Origin: Amborella trichopoda
Lineage: Eukaryota; Streptophyta; Magnoliopsida; Amborellales; Amborellaceae
DNA: 64,000 nucleotides
Direction: 5' to 3'
Assembly: GCF_000471905.2 (NCBI RefSeq)
Contig: NW_006498435.1
Coordinates: forward strand, 1,705,882-1,769,881
Shown: in pieces, positions 43,301 to 54,580 of the stretch
Layout of the letters: every line of letters begins with the position of its first letter
Position numbering within the stretch: the first letter of the stretch is position 1
Translations under genes and position numbers: made by a program
Notes under the pieces: model-generated
Seen by the model: only the letters and a program-made list of their open reading frames with translations
What the model was told of the DNA's origin: nothing
The model's database searches: none

Positions 43301-45262
43301 GACTGCCCCAAAGAAAGCGTGCTTAGAGAGGCAGCTCTCGGTTGACGAGGCGCTTACATTCTGGGGTGAGGTCAAATGGAGGACGCCATGTGGATGGCGA
43401 TGCCTTAGCGTGAGATCCTCTTGAGTGATCTATTGATAACGCCAGGCTGACAGCATGGCTACGTGGAATTTGACCATGACTCTTCGTGAGCAACACCGGG
43501 TAGGTGAGGCATGAGAAGGTTTAAATGTCGCAGTCAACGAGGCAACGTTGCGGTGACACATGGTCTAGTAGCTGGGCAGCATGCTGCTCGGGAAGCAGCA
43601 ATATTTGATGAGCCTAGGCCCTTTGAAAGGGGGCTAGGCAGAAGAGCATGAGGGAAGATTTTTTTTCCCCTTTGTGATGAAGTTCCTTTTCTTGATGCTC
43701 CTTTGGGTGGAGGCAGCGACGAGACTTCATTTTCTTTGAAGAACATGGCCGGTGAGCAATTCCCACTGTAGGCGCCGACTGCTTGACACCGGTCTTCGGG
43801 GCGTGCGCAAGCATTGGGCATCCTTGTGGAGGTGTTTACCCACGTGGAAGCGATAATGGACCCGTGACAAAGGGTGAGCTTGTTTGTGCAGGGATCCTCT
43901 GTTTGTGCGAGACCCATGGCATGAGGCCCATGGCCGTGTATAAGGCACTGGGGACCAGCCACCCTGAATCCCAACATATCTTTTTAGGTATGATGGTAAA
44001 TTACAGGCGTGGGGGCGGCTGGCTAGCAAGCTTGTCTAGCCCGACGCCCCCATCGGAGGGTGCATTGAAGGATGAGGTGCTCGTTGTCCTCTTCAAATCT
44101 TACTTGAAGAGATGGATACAACCTTAAAGGCACCACCAACATAGGAAGGCAGTGGGACTCTCGAAGGGAAGGGATCCACTTCAGAATGGATGTACACATT
44201 TTTTTTCTATGTCACAAAGTGCATTGTAACAAACATGCAATCCTTTTTGCTTATACAATGAAATCCCCATTTGTGTTGAATTCTCTTTCTTTGCCTTGTT
44301 TGGTTGCATGTTGCTCTCCCTTTTTTTCTAGGCCGGCACAGTCCTTATCCCTGCCGATGCAGAGTCCGTTGTGCTTGTGGGGCAATTGCTGCTTGTTGTG
44401 TGAAGGTTAGGATGCCTTTGCGGGTTTTCATCCCAACCCTTGAGGAATGCATTGTTGCCGATTTTTGCAAGACCCCATTTTTTTTTTCCCTCTTTTTTTT
44501 TTGTTTTTTTGTTTTTTTGTTTTTTTGGTTTTTTTGGGGGCCGTAGAAGGTCTTGTATGTGGGTGAGACAATGAACGAGGTTCGCTTGCCAAGAAAGCAG
44601 AGTGGTGCGGGGGCGTTCCCTTGGAATTCTGAGTGGGCCCGTGTTGTAGGCAGGCCGAGTTGGGTCGGGTTGCACGCATGAGTGGCATTTGGATAGCAAT
44701 GGGCATGCTATTTCTGATGGACCACATCATGCATGCAGCAGTTAATGCTGGGCGAGAGAGGTGGCATCGTCATCGTACGTGGTTTGATTACATGCCCCGA
44801 GTTCTTCCTTGGGACTGAGCGTAATCTTTCCCACATGTGGTGCGTCGCTTCGCGTGCCATTCATACGACCATACCTTCGAGGTGCGTGGAATTTGCTCGT
44901 GCGACACTTCGATTTGCACGCTGGCGGTGCCCCAATGCCCGACCTCCAATGCTTCTCTTCACTAGCCGCCGGTGTTCCTTTGTGATTGGAGGGCGGGTCA
45001 CCCATGAGCTTTTACCGGATACGCCATCTTTCGCTTCTCTTCGGCTTCATAAAGCAAGGGAGGCACAGAGGGGGTCCTTGTTCTATACCCAGGCTTTGAT
45101 CTAGAGTCAAAACCCCAACTTTTGCCTGGCCTCACACCTGCGACTGCGTTCATCATCCTCCTTTTGAGTTGGGGCTTCCCCGACCTCGAGTACGCTGTCA
45201 ACGGAATAGGTTAGCACTGACTACGTCCCCCTTTTCTGGCACTGCTCTTATGATGAGATTTT
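43301..45262. other. Internal region of the nested element, no confident gene
   Basis: GC-richer DNA with overlapping short frames on both strands. A GGGTTTTCATCCCAACCCTTG(A)GG segment near 44420 resembles 54035-54060 of the outer element. T-rich runs at 44478-44535. No domain recognised. Confidence 0.45.
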
Positions 45263-45577
45263 ATGGGAATGTCTTTTCATTTTTTTTTTTTGGGTGTTAG
45301 TCCCTCCCCTCCTCTGTTCACTTCACAAGGGCAAGACGCTCCTGTGCAGTCTCCTATGGAGAAGAGGTGCTCACAACTGAGAGCTCTAGAAGCCGGTTTC
45401 GCTCATGTAAGAGTTGAAGTGCGTGAGCAGGACTCCTTCCTCATCTCTTCTATTGAGGCCCGCACCTTCGAGTTGATGGCTTTGCTGAGAACGATCAATG
45501 CTTTGGTCTCTAGATACTGTAGGTGGCATGCCGAGCAGATGAGGTGGGGAGGCGGTGGCCTTCGTAGTACTGCTTAA
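45263..45577 (+). CDS. Antisense open frame in the nested element, coiled-coil-like
   Basis: A 104-codon frame opposite in direction to gag. An AG after a T-rich tract (45282-45300) could be a splice acceptor, so the ATG at 45263 may not be the real start. Residues about 35-95 are Arg/Glu/Leu-rich and likely helical. Tat-lineage elements are known to carry an antisense ORF between pol and the 3' LTR; this fits by position and strand. Function unknown, and it may be a relic. Confidence 0.35.
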   Translation: MGMSFHFFFLGVSPSPPLFTSQGQDAPVQSPMEKRCSQLRALEAGFAHVRVEVREQDSFLISSIEARTFELMALLRTINALVSRYCRWHAEQMRWGGGGLRSTA

Positions 45578-45589
45578 TGCCTTAGTCCT

Positions 45590-46644
45590 CAGGTATCAAG
45601 AAAGGCGCATCGAGTTGGTCGAGTGGCGATGAGAGTACCAGACCAATCTCGACACTTTGTGGGACCTCGAAGGTTGCCTATTCTAGGTAAGAAGACTCAT
45701 TGAGCATGGGAGCTCAGTGGTGGATGATGTTGAAGATCGATGAGACTCCTTTGGAGGTGGTGCGGAAGCTGAGGCCGAAGATACGCGAGGTGCACAACCA
45801 TTTCTGAAGGTCTTTCTCTCTTTTTTTTTTGGGCTCCAAAGGCCTACTAGAATTTTGTAACCTCTTTTGAATATGAATAAGACAATCAATTTTCTTATTC
45901 TTTCCATTTGATGTGTTCGAGGTTTCTTCTTTCCAGGCCTTTTTATTTTGGATTTCATGTCTCCCTTTTTTTTTGAGAGAGAGGGGCAATAACGGCGAGG
46001 ATTGAGGTGCTTACCGAGAGGGTGACCGAATGTTCTCTCGGGGTGCTGCGGACCCTTGCCAGTGCGCGGTTGTGTTAGGAGGTAGTTTTAAAGTCGTACC
46101 CCCATGACTACAATAAGGCTCCCTTAAAGTCCAGCACTTGGGACTAGTAGTAGTGTGCGCATTTAGGATCTTGCAACCGCGCAGGGAGAACCCTGAGGGG
46201 TTTTTGTGGTGGCACACTAACCCTCCTTGGCTAAAAGGACTTGCCTTGGGATAAATTCTTGTAGAGTAGACTGAGGGGATAAGATCTCCACCTCGTATAG
46301 GTGTGGGGGTGACTGGGTGTCTCGAATTGATGTGACTGTGTCCTCCTGTTCCGAGCTGAATGGTTGCTGCCTGTGTTCTTCGGTCTTTGGCAAGCATGAT
46401 GTACTTGCCATGGTGCCGAAGCATCGAAGGTAGAAGACTCGGAAGCATTGGTAACAGGGCTTCGAGCCCACTCTGTTCCAGGATGGGGATGAGGACATGG
46501 ATGAGGTATTTTTCTCTGAGACGGGGTTTACTTATCAATCAAGGTTATCCATCCATCTTGGATGTATCCTTGAAGGATGTCCAGGAACCGGTAGCATTGG
46601 CACAAGTCGTGACCACTCAACTGGTGGTAAGGGTACCACGGGCC
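45590..46644 (-). other. Degenerate region between antisense frame and gag
   Basis: Broken continuation of the plus-strand frame to about 45830, then minus-strand sequence running on from gag (46538-46011) without a recognisable protease or RT motif. Confidence 0.4.
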
Positions 46645-48220
46645 CTAGCCTTTGCCGACCATTCGTATCCGTGTCTTTGGGGCACTGGGCACGATCATCT
46701 CGTGCTGTACCATTGCTTTGAAAAGAGTAGGGAGCCAGCAGGACTGTGGCTCAGTCTCAGGAACTTCATCATCCAGCTCTTCATGGATTGTAACCACGTG
46801 ATAGGTTTTAGGTGTCTCGAAAGCCTTCTTGAGGTCCTCCAAATTGATTTGACCCTCTTGGATCAGGGCTTCAATATATTCTTTGAGATGGATACAGTCC
46901 TCGACAGGGTGTTCCAACATTTGGTGGAATACGCAATAGTTGAGATGATCAATCCATTCTACGTGGTCTAGCCATTTTCTAAGTGGGAGGGTCACCACAT
47001 CTTGCTCAATCAACATGCTAAGGAGGGTCGGCACCCATGCCCTGTTGAAGCTGTATTGTTGATTGAGTTTCCACCTGAACTCCTTAGTTCGTTGGTAGTT
47101 GGGCGGTGGAGGTACCCTGCTGTAATCCTGCTTTTGAGGGGGCTGTTATTGTGCCGACCCTTGAATTCGTGGCTGCAAGCCCCTGGAAGTGTCCAACATC
47201 CATAAGGGGGCTGCATTGGGTTTAAGTTAAGAAGCGGTCATAACCGCTGTGCTGACCAGATTTTTGGGTTGATCGGCCCGAGGGTTAGTTCTGCTGCCTC
47301 GAAATTGGCCCCCTGCTAAGGTTTGGGCCAAGTCTCCGTCATGATGCTTCAACAAGATTTTGATTTTGGTTGCTTTAGTGATCATTTCGGAGAAGGTGGT
47401 GTGGTTGGAAGCTTCAACATGCATGGAGATTTCTCTCCTCATCTGGACGGCTTCCACCTCTCTCATGGGGTTGGTTTTGCACATTGAGAGGTCTCTCCAC
47501 CACTGGATATATTAGCCCACCGATTCGTCGAGGTTTTGGGCCATGCTGAGGATTTCTATGGCCTGCACGTTCAGCTCTTCTTCATAGAAGAGTTTGTAGA
47601 AAAGTTGTTCCATCTCTCACCAGGAGTGGACCAAGTTGGGCGACAGGCGGGCGTACCATTTGAAAGCAGGCCCGACCAGGGCTTCCATGAACTATGGAAA
47701 CAACAATCTGGAGTATGTGGCCTACTCTTGGTAGGCAGACACGAAGTGGGCTATGTGATACTGAGGTGAGCCTGTGCCATCAAAGGTTGGTAACCTTCCC
47801 TTTTGGTACTCAACAAGGAAGGGAACCTGATCAATAGAAGGCGGGTAAGGCTTGTGGTACGAGAGACTGTCCTGAGCCCTTGAGACCTGTAGCTCCTGGA
47901 TGCTTCTATTGATCATCCACTGGACGTCCTCCGACCTAAACATCGATGGCGCCGCATGAGGGGCCGTGTTGGGTCAGACTTCAAACGATGGAGGAGGATT
48001 CAGAGACCTCAGAGCTGGTGCTGTAGGGGGAGGCTGACGTCTTTCTTCCTCCTCTAGTGGTGGTTTAGTGGGAGAGTTGGTTTCTTGGTAGGAGGAGACG
48101 GTTGGTAATGCCTTCTCGAGCCCTTTGAGCCTGTCCAAGATGCTGCTCAGAAGATTCTCGAGGTGGACCACGACGTTTTTGGGCTTTTCTCCATCTTGGA
48201 TTATCGCCATGACCTCTATT
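46645..48220 (-). pseudogene. Decayed gag of the nested Tat-like element
   Basis: Minus-strand order: an N-terminal helical part starting MAIIQDGEKP near 48210 with a Pro-rich stretch; PFLVEYQKGRLPTFDGTGSP (47850-47760); a gag core with FKWYARLSP and an EMEQLFYKLFY-like helix near 47660-47590; an Arg/Gln-rich linker; and a C-terminal Cys-His block, YCVFHQMLEHP..DCIHLK..IEALIQEG, at about 46940-46860. Several in-frame stops (around 47973, 47720, 47625, 47225) make it inactive. Confidence 0.7.
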
Positions 48221-49530
48221 TCACTAGTTTGCTTGAGCCACAGGCCAAGGTAGATTTTCCCCCATAATCGAAATCTAGTCCAGTCCTCCTCTCTGCCGGC
48301 CCGTTCCAATGAAGCATGGGGTAGAGTCGACAAGCTGAGGTATAGTGAGACACACAGGAAGGAGAAACTTTGTATGTGGTAGCGGTGTTTGAGGGTCACC
48401 GACAGGGAGAGTGATGTGACGGGCGGCCACCGGCGACGTCCTCTCCGGCTTGATTTTGAGCCAAGGGGCCGCTCATTGACACACGGGGCGCGATGCAGAG
48501 AGGATGGTGCTTGGGGGAACTTCTTTGAGTACCATGCAGTGAGTGATGCGGTAGTGGTAAGTGGAGCAATGGGTGTTCGTTCCCTTCCGTAGTCTGGAGT
48601 TTCCTTGGATCTGCATGTCTATGCATGATCCATAGTAGTATTTGTGATTGCCACGGGGCCAGTCCCTTGTGTGGTGAGGGGTGGAGTACGTGTGACGCCC
48701 GCCCGTTTATCTAGTGAGACCGTCAGGTCCCCTAGATGCATGTGCACTTGTTTAGTGGACTTCCGATTGTCTCGAAAGTCGCATGTCGGCTGGGGTTCGA
48801 CTCTCAAGCTGCCTCGAGCTGTGGAGCTGACATGCATGGTGTGGGTGGTGTGAGAGCCACCAGCACTATGCCGAGGCCGAGAGCGACCAGGAACAGTTTG
48901 AGGGACTGGGGGAGGCTGCCGCCTGCCTCGATTCACTATCACAGCGGTCAGGTCGCTAGGGAGCTTGTAGACAGGTACGCGTGGTAGAGTAACTGAGCGA
49001 GCTGGCATGGTGATTACCAACCGATGATACGTGGGGGTACCGATGTTGGCGACGCTCCTGTGTGATGCAGACGGGGTTGTATTTTGGCTGTCCGCGGTGA
49101 CGATAGTCTCGTTAAGACCGATCTAGTGAGGAGGAGTTGCGGCACGGAGGTCGCTTTGTGGCCTGTGGTTGGTGGGGTGCCCATCAGCAGCATGGTACTT
49201 TAGTGAGGGGCCGACAACAGAGTCACCCGTGCAGTGGGCACAGAGAGGTTTCCCCCGATGCTGAAAGAGGCGGGGCAAGGGGCCTGAGGGTCCGTGCCCC
49301 GAACTTCCCCGGTCGAGGTCGAGATGGCTGGGCCAGCATGGCTGCATAGAGGGCACGTGCGGGAGGGAGGACTTAACTGTCCAGCCTCCCGATGAATAGC
49401 TGTGGGTATGAGGACGTAGAACTCCCCAACCTGGAGGAAAGAGGGACAAGCAGATCCCAGAGCAAAAGTGAAGAGTGGAGAAAGAGAGATTGGTACCTGG
49501 AGACGGCTCGAGCTAACGAAAGGGTGATGT
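48221..49530 (-). other. 5' untranslated leader of the nested element
   Basis: Lies between primer site and gag. Contains a duplicated GTGGTGTGAG / CACCAGCACTATG type segment and Arg/Pro-rich shadow frames on both strands. No gene recognised. Confidence 0.45.
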
Positions 49531-49549
49531 GTCCTCAGTAGAGTCGCCA
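49531..49549 (-). promoter_or_regulatory. Primer binding site of the nested element
   Basis: Minus strand reads TGGCGACTCTACTGAGGAC five bases after the LTR end (CCCCTGACA). This TGGCGACTC...GGGGA-type site is characteristic of Tat/Ogre-like gypsy elements; I did not verify which tRNA it matches. Confidence 0.6.
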
Positions 49550-49554
49550 GTTGA

Positions 49555-51542
49555 TGTCAGGGGTCTTGGTTTCCCTCCGAACGGGGCGGCAGAAACCCTC
49601 TCACGAACAACCCCGGAGGTCTGGCGCATGACTCATGCGCGAGGCCTCGTGCTAGCAGATAGGAGGCCGACAATGAGAGAGATTCTTGTGACTAAAGCGC
49701 AAACTCCCTTGCATTGCTTTGGGGCTTCAACGACACCCCTAGACGGATGGCCCTCTTAGAGCAATTATTTAGCCCTTTGGCAGTACGTCAGCACAGTTTG
49801 GATTGGAGCCCTCTTCAAGCTTAAAACCTCTCTCCTATCACTCTTTCTGTGCTTTTGAGGTGGAATCAAATTGTCCCTCCTACTTGCTCCCCCCCTTTTT
49901 GGAGGGGACCAGCTGGCCACTAAAGGAGATGTGGAGAAACCCAAAAGACGAGACCTGTGGGTTTGCTCGTGTCCACAGGTTCACAGATGGACGCGGGGTG
50001 TCGTGCGAATGGAGGTCATGCCTGCAGAGGCGAGAAGGAGAGTCAGAGGGAAGAAATGACTAGGCTTAGGAGAGGTAGGGGGACCCAAGAGACCGGGGTG
50101 CTCGCAAGACCAAGCACTCAGGGATATCCCCTTTTTCTCCAAAATTTCTCTCTCTCCCTCTCCTCTCCCTCAAGGGCTCACGAAGAAAGACAAACCAACA
50201 AACAAAATCTAGCCTTGATTCTTCCCAGCCTTTAGGGGTAATGAAACTCGAAAGGAGGGGATCATGAAGCTTTTTCCCCCAAAAAGAAACTCCTTTTTAT
50301 AGGTGAGTAAAGCTTTCTTATATAGAGGACTCACCAAACAGGGGTGAAAGCTCAAAAGTCAAGCTTAATTACAATTAAAAAAATTGAAAACATATCCAAA
50401 ATATTAGGTGCAAATGACCAAAATGTCCTTGTGATCTTTTGCCCAAATGATGAGACCGTCCCTGCATGCAGATTGCTCTGCCATGGGAAGACCTTGGAAG
50501 CTGGTTTTGCAACTTTTGGTAACTGTTCAGTTCTTTCAGCAACATCTCTTTGTTCTTCTCTCGATTGTGAGCATTTTGATGCCCTCCAATATTGTTATGG
50601 TGGCCTCTTTCCCCAGGGTGAAAGTTCGGCTGTTTTTGTGATCTTTCTTTGCAAATGCATCTTCGAGCTATGTCGTTTTGGCTCTTGGCTCTACTTAAAA
50701 GTCAGAGAGGAGGCTACAGCAGTCGTTTTGCACCAAGTTTGGGCTGATTTGGTGTCGATTTATGTATTTGCCTAATTTTGAAGGTTGCTAGAGAAAGGGA
50801 TTTCGACAACCTGCTCAATTTGCTTGTTTGGTGACCTAAGGACTTGCATTCATCGAACCACAGATTGAATGCAAGAGTTGTACCAAAATGTAGCTCTTCA
50901 TGAGGGGGTCCTGCTGAACTCCTCCTCGCATTGATTCATGACTTGGATGTTGAGCGACACTTCATTGAATCTTGAGCTTGGTGAATCCTTTTTTTTTTTC
51001 TCAAGCCACCTTCCTTCTCAGAGCAATAAAGGTTCTCGGTCATATCACAACATGCCCCGTAGGTCAAAATGACGGGGCTGGCGTGATCTGGAACATGCTA
51101 ACATTTGAGTTCTGTTTGGTTTCGGAGGAAGGGGCCGTTGGTTTGGGAAGTCATTGCTAGAAAACATCGTAGCAGTCCCCATTTCCGAGACTGGTTCGGT
51201 CAAGCCGCACCACGCTATGGTAAAGCCCATAAGTTGCGAGACCGCATGAGCGTAGACCCCTCTAGGGAAGTCCGATTGAGCTCAAATTTGGTCTTCGAGA
51301 GTTTTTCAACATTCTGAGTGCAATGGCAGTGGTTTGGTCCCATGTTGTAGCTGCTGGCATAGGGCAACAGTGAAGGGTCCTTCTTTGGTGAGAAGGAACT
51401 GCACCCAGGTCAACAGGCTGCAGGCTTTATTTTCGGCACAATCTTGGTCTGCAGATGTTTCATAAACTTCGCGAGACCGGACGGTCATCGGCTCTCTCCT
51501 TATTCGCATGGGCTCATGGAAGTAAGTAAAAAATGACGACCA
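49555..51542 (-). repeat. 5' LTR of the nested element
   Basis: Aligns with 39368-41117 and contains a TTATATAGAG box at about 50318-50327 read on minus. Plus-strand ends are TGTCAGGGG and GACGACCA. The two LTRs differ at many sites, so the insertion is old. Confidence 0.75.
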
Positions 51543-51930
51543 ATAGTGACAGTTGAGGGTCCTTGGTAGACTTGATCTCAATGTTGTAGGATATTCATTT
51601 TGGCTCTGTGGCTGGCTAGTGGGTTCCCTTGGTGGGAATTTTGTCCTAGTCTAGTTTATGGGGAAGGGCTGGTCTGGATTGTACCTAGTACCTTCCAATC
51701 TTCTTTGGCACTGAGTGGGTGCCTTATTTAACGGCGTTACCCCACATCAATGGCTTTATTTGTGACATCTGAGGGTCCTTGGTGGACTTGATCCCAGTGT
51801 TGTAAGAATTTCATTTTGGCTCTGAGCCCGGCGAGTGGGTGCCCTTGGTGGGCGTCTTGCCCCAATCTAGTTGGTGGGGAAGGGCTGTTCTAGATTTCAC
51901 CCAATACCTTTCAATCTTCTTTCTATAAAT
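51543..51930 (+). repeat. About 217-bp tandem repeats of the outer element (right part)
   Basis: GAGGGTCCTTGG at 51554 and 51771. It continues the array interrupted at 39367. Confidence 0.8.
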
Positions 51931-51959
51931 GGCTGAAGTCGTCTTTGATCAAGCAGTTG

Positions 51960-52330
51960 CATCAACTTGTTCATTAGTCCAAGTGCCCTTTTGGGTTTTC
52001 ACCTAAACTGGGTAGAAGTGGTGTCACAAGAATGGCATTCACAACCTCCTTTTGTTGAGGCTCTTTTACTCATGATCCTGAGGTTGTGTCCACCTTTGAT
52101 TTCCATTTTTACTCATGGAGCGCTTTGGGTTTTCATCATGCCCTTTTTTCTCATTTTCAGAACTCTTTTACTCATGGCTTCATGGCCATGTCCGCATATC
52201 ATTTTTACTCATGGTGCCCTTGCGGGTTTTCATCAAGCCCAACTTTTTTTATTTTGGCAATTTTACCCATAGCTTCGTGACTTTGTCTGCCTAAAGCTCT
52301 TTTTTACTGATGATGATCATTATCGAATGC
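51960..52330 (+). repeat. TTTTACTCATGG-type tandem repeats (outer element)
   Basis: Same unit as 42490-42790, in the same order relative to LTR and longer tandem repeats. Confidence 0.75.
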
Positions 52331-52539
52331 TCATCATGCCTAGCTTTTTTTTTTTTTAGAGGGATCCTTCTTCCTTGATGATGTATAGGTTAGAGGGATC
52401 GTGTTTGCATAAGGCTCCCTGGGTTAATAAGTACCCTAGGTGAGCTGTAAGAGGATGGAGGTGTGACGTAGATGCATGTTTGTGTGGCAAGGCACACCAG
52501 GGTCACGACAAGCGTGTGTGAGGGAAGAGCTGAAGAAAG

Positions 52540-52830
52540 CTCCTTTGGAAAGAGCGGTGTTTCTGTGACGGACTCGCGAGTAGATGTAGCGTTGCCAGGA
52601 AGGTGAGATGTTTCTGTGGCAGAACCGTGAGCAGATGAAGTGTTGCCAGGAAGACAAGATGTTTATGTGATGAAACCACGACGAGATGAAGCATTGCTAA
52701 GAAGGTGACACGTTTCTGAGATGGAACTGCGAGTAGATGAAGCATTGCCAGAAGGGAAAGACGTTTATGTGAGGAACCACGAGAAGATGAAGCTTTGCTA
52801 GGAAGGCAACACGTGTTTGTGACGGAACCG
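52540..52830 (+). repeat. About 60-bp tandem repeats upstream of a TATA box
   Basis: Five to six units with TGTTT(C/A)TGTGA, GGAACC(G/A)CGAG(T/A)AGATGAAGC and TTGCCAGGAAGG. They end about 15 nt before TATAAAAG. Confidence 0.8.
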
Positions 52831-52845
52831 TAGATAGAAACGGCT

Positions 52846-52853
52846 TATAAAAG
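52846..52853 (+). promoter_or_regulatory. TATA box, antisense module 1
   Basis: TATAAAAG followed 145 nt later by GCCATGGCCTCT (ATG at 52991) and a possible donor at 53027. Compare the module at 54403. Confidence 0.5.
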
Positions 52854-52990
52854 CAGGGGTAAAGGGAGAGAGAAGGGCATTCTTTTCCTTTGAGAAATTC
52901 CTTACCTCTTTGGCTTCCCCCCCACCCCACCTTCTTTTTAAAAAAAGAAAAGATATTTTCTCCCTTTTCAGAATGTTCCCTTGTGGAGCC

Positions 52991-53429
52991 ATGGCCTCTT
53001 ATAGTACCAGCATTTGACCTTTAAAGGGTACTGTTTTTGACTTTTTCTTCTTTTTACCTTTTATGTTTGGTAAAAAAACTTTTACAGTTTCCCCTTTGTC
53101 TCCTTGGTTCTCATTTGCTCATAGCCTTTAGATTTAGGTGTGATGAACACCTTATTGTTTTCCAATCATCCCTTTCCTCTGTTTTTGATGTCTTGGATAT
53201 CTTTTGATTTATTATGGTTTCCTTTGCATCATTTTCTACAGCGCATCAAAGTATCGCCTTTGTGGATGAAGATGTTCATCCTCATGAAGGTGGTGATGAT
53301 GATCCTGTGATCAGTGGTGAGATCGTGCCTCCAAATCTTTGGGGTTTGTTTGAGATTCTGAAAACAAAGTTCAAGGCTGTGCACAAGATTATGAGGGTTT
53401 TCAGGCCTGAACCCAATCTCGTTCAGTAG
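52991..53429 (+). pseudogene. Possible two-exon antisense gene of the outer element
   Basis: ATG 52991 in a good context (GCCATGGCC), a short first exon with an in-frame TGA at 53015, a GT near 53027, then an acceptor TTTCTACAG ending at 53240. The open frame to 53429 is rich in Asp/Glu then Lys/Phe (VDEDVHPHEGGDDDP; LWGLFEILKTKFKAVHK). No domain recognised. The strand is opposite to the host element. Exon model is inference. Confidence 0.3.
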
Positions 53430-54402
53430 AAAACAATGATGGGTTATGATGGTTTTCACTGGTTTGTAATCCTTTTCATGGTGGTTACCCGCTTGAATGA
53501 TTTGGGTAACTTCAATGCTCAACGCCTGGGTAGATAGCCAATATGTCAAGCAGGTGATCATTTGCTCAGATGTTTACTCATTGTTGCTCCCTTAACTACC
53601 ATCTGGTTCTTTGCCTTGAACCAATGGTGAGAATAAAAAGGGGTCTTTTTTTGGGTATTTCAAGCTTTCTTTGAAGAGAAAAATACAGCTCTTTTGAGGA
53701 GATCACAGTTTTGGAAGAAGGAGGTGACGCACCCGGAGGCCATATTCGTAGGTGGAAGACCTATTCAGATGAAATCCTTCTATTTGTAGCTATTGCTAAT
53801 TGTAACCACAGTTTTGTAATCGTTTTTGTTCATGAAATAAATCTTCATTTAGCTTGAATGTTCTTTCTTGGTTTGTGGCTTGTAGTTCTTCTTTCTCGTG
53901 GTTTGTCTTTTCTTATATCTCCCTATGATTAGTCCTTATCTCTTTTGAAAGAGCGGGTAAGGAATGGACCAAGGGATTTTCTTCGCTTGGGAGGTACGCT
54001 GGATTTTTGGCTTTTGTGGCACGAATGCCATGTCGGGTTTTCACCCAAGCCCTTGGGGTGTGTGCCATTTCCGGTTTTCATAAGGATCCCATACTTTTTT
54101 CCCTTTTTTGTTTTTGAAGTTTACCCTCTGCGGGTCCAATGTGTGTAGTGGAGCCGTGCACACTGGCAGAGGAAGAGTGCACATGCACATAGTGGAGCCA
54201 TGCTGCAACACAAAGTGGCGAAGCCATGTGAACTTTGCATTTTCTTGCCCGTAGTGACGAATCTGCGCAATGCTTGAATTTTGCTGCATCGGAACTGTGC
54301 CATGTTCATATTTTCTCATGACGGAGCAGCGCATCGTTCGAACGTTCCAACACGGAACCGCGCAACGTTTTCTTGTCCATGCGATGCTTCATTCTGCTTA
54401 GG

Positions 54403-54410
54403 TATAAAAG
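54403..54410 (+). promoter_or_regulatory. TATA box, antisense module 2
   Basis: TATAAAAG 147 nt ahead of AACAATGGCCAGC (ATG at 54550), nearly the same spacing as module 1. Confidence 0.55.
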
Positions 54411-54549
54411 ACGCATAGGGCTCCTACTTCCTCATTTTTACTCTAGATTTTTACCCGAAGTAAAAACCTTAAGAGATAAAGTTTATACTGCGCCCTTTTT
54501 ACCATCATTTTTCAGAGAAATTTCTTGCCACTAAGTTCCTTCTGCAACA

Positions 54550-54580
54550 ATGGCCAGCACAAGCTTTGCCCCTTCTCAAG
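54550..54580 (+). CDS. Possible short first exon (module 2)
   Basis: AACAATGGCC is a strong plant start context. The 31-nt frame (MASTSFAPSQ) ends at CTCAAG, followed by GTATGA, a good donor. No second exon could be placed, so it is either a first exon or a relic. Confidence 0.3.

Larger units (their letters stand above)
39368..51542 (-). mobile_element. Nested Tat-like Ty3/gypsy element, non-autonomous
   Basis: Reads on minus. LTRs 49555-51542 (5') and 39368-41117 (3'), a primer site at 49531-49549, and a decayed gag at about 46645-48220. RT, RNase H and integrase are not recognisable. A 4-5 kb region between gag and 3' LTR is full of minisatellites and has a plus-strand ORF. Flanks ATTGT (39363-39367) and ATAGT (51543-51547) are a 4-of-5 target duplication. 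It sits inside a 215-bp repeat of an older related element. Tat clade assignment rests on primer-site type, gag Cys-His block and antisense region. Confidence 0.7.

Noticed and set aside
43019..43375. Gly- and Pro-rich ORFs of about 108 residues on both strands
   Set aside because: Explained by the 30-bp minisatellite; period divisible by three keeps frames open.
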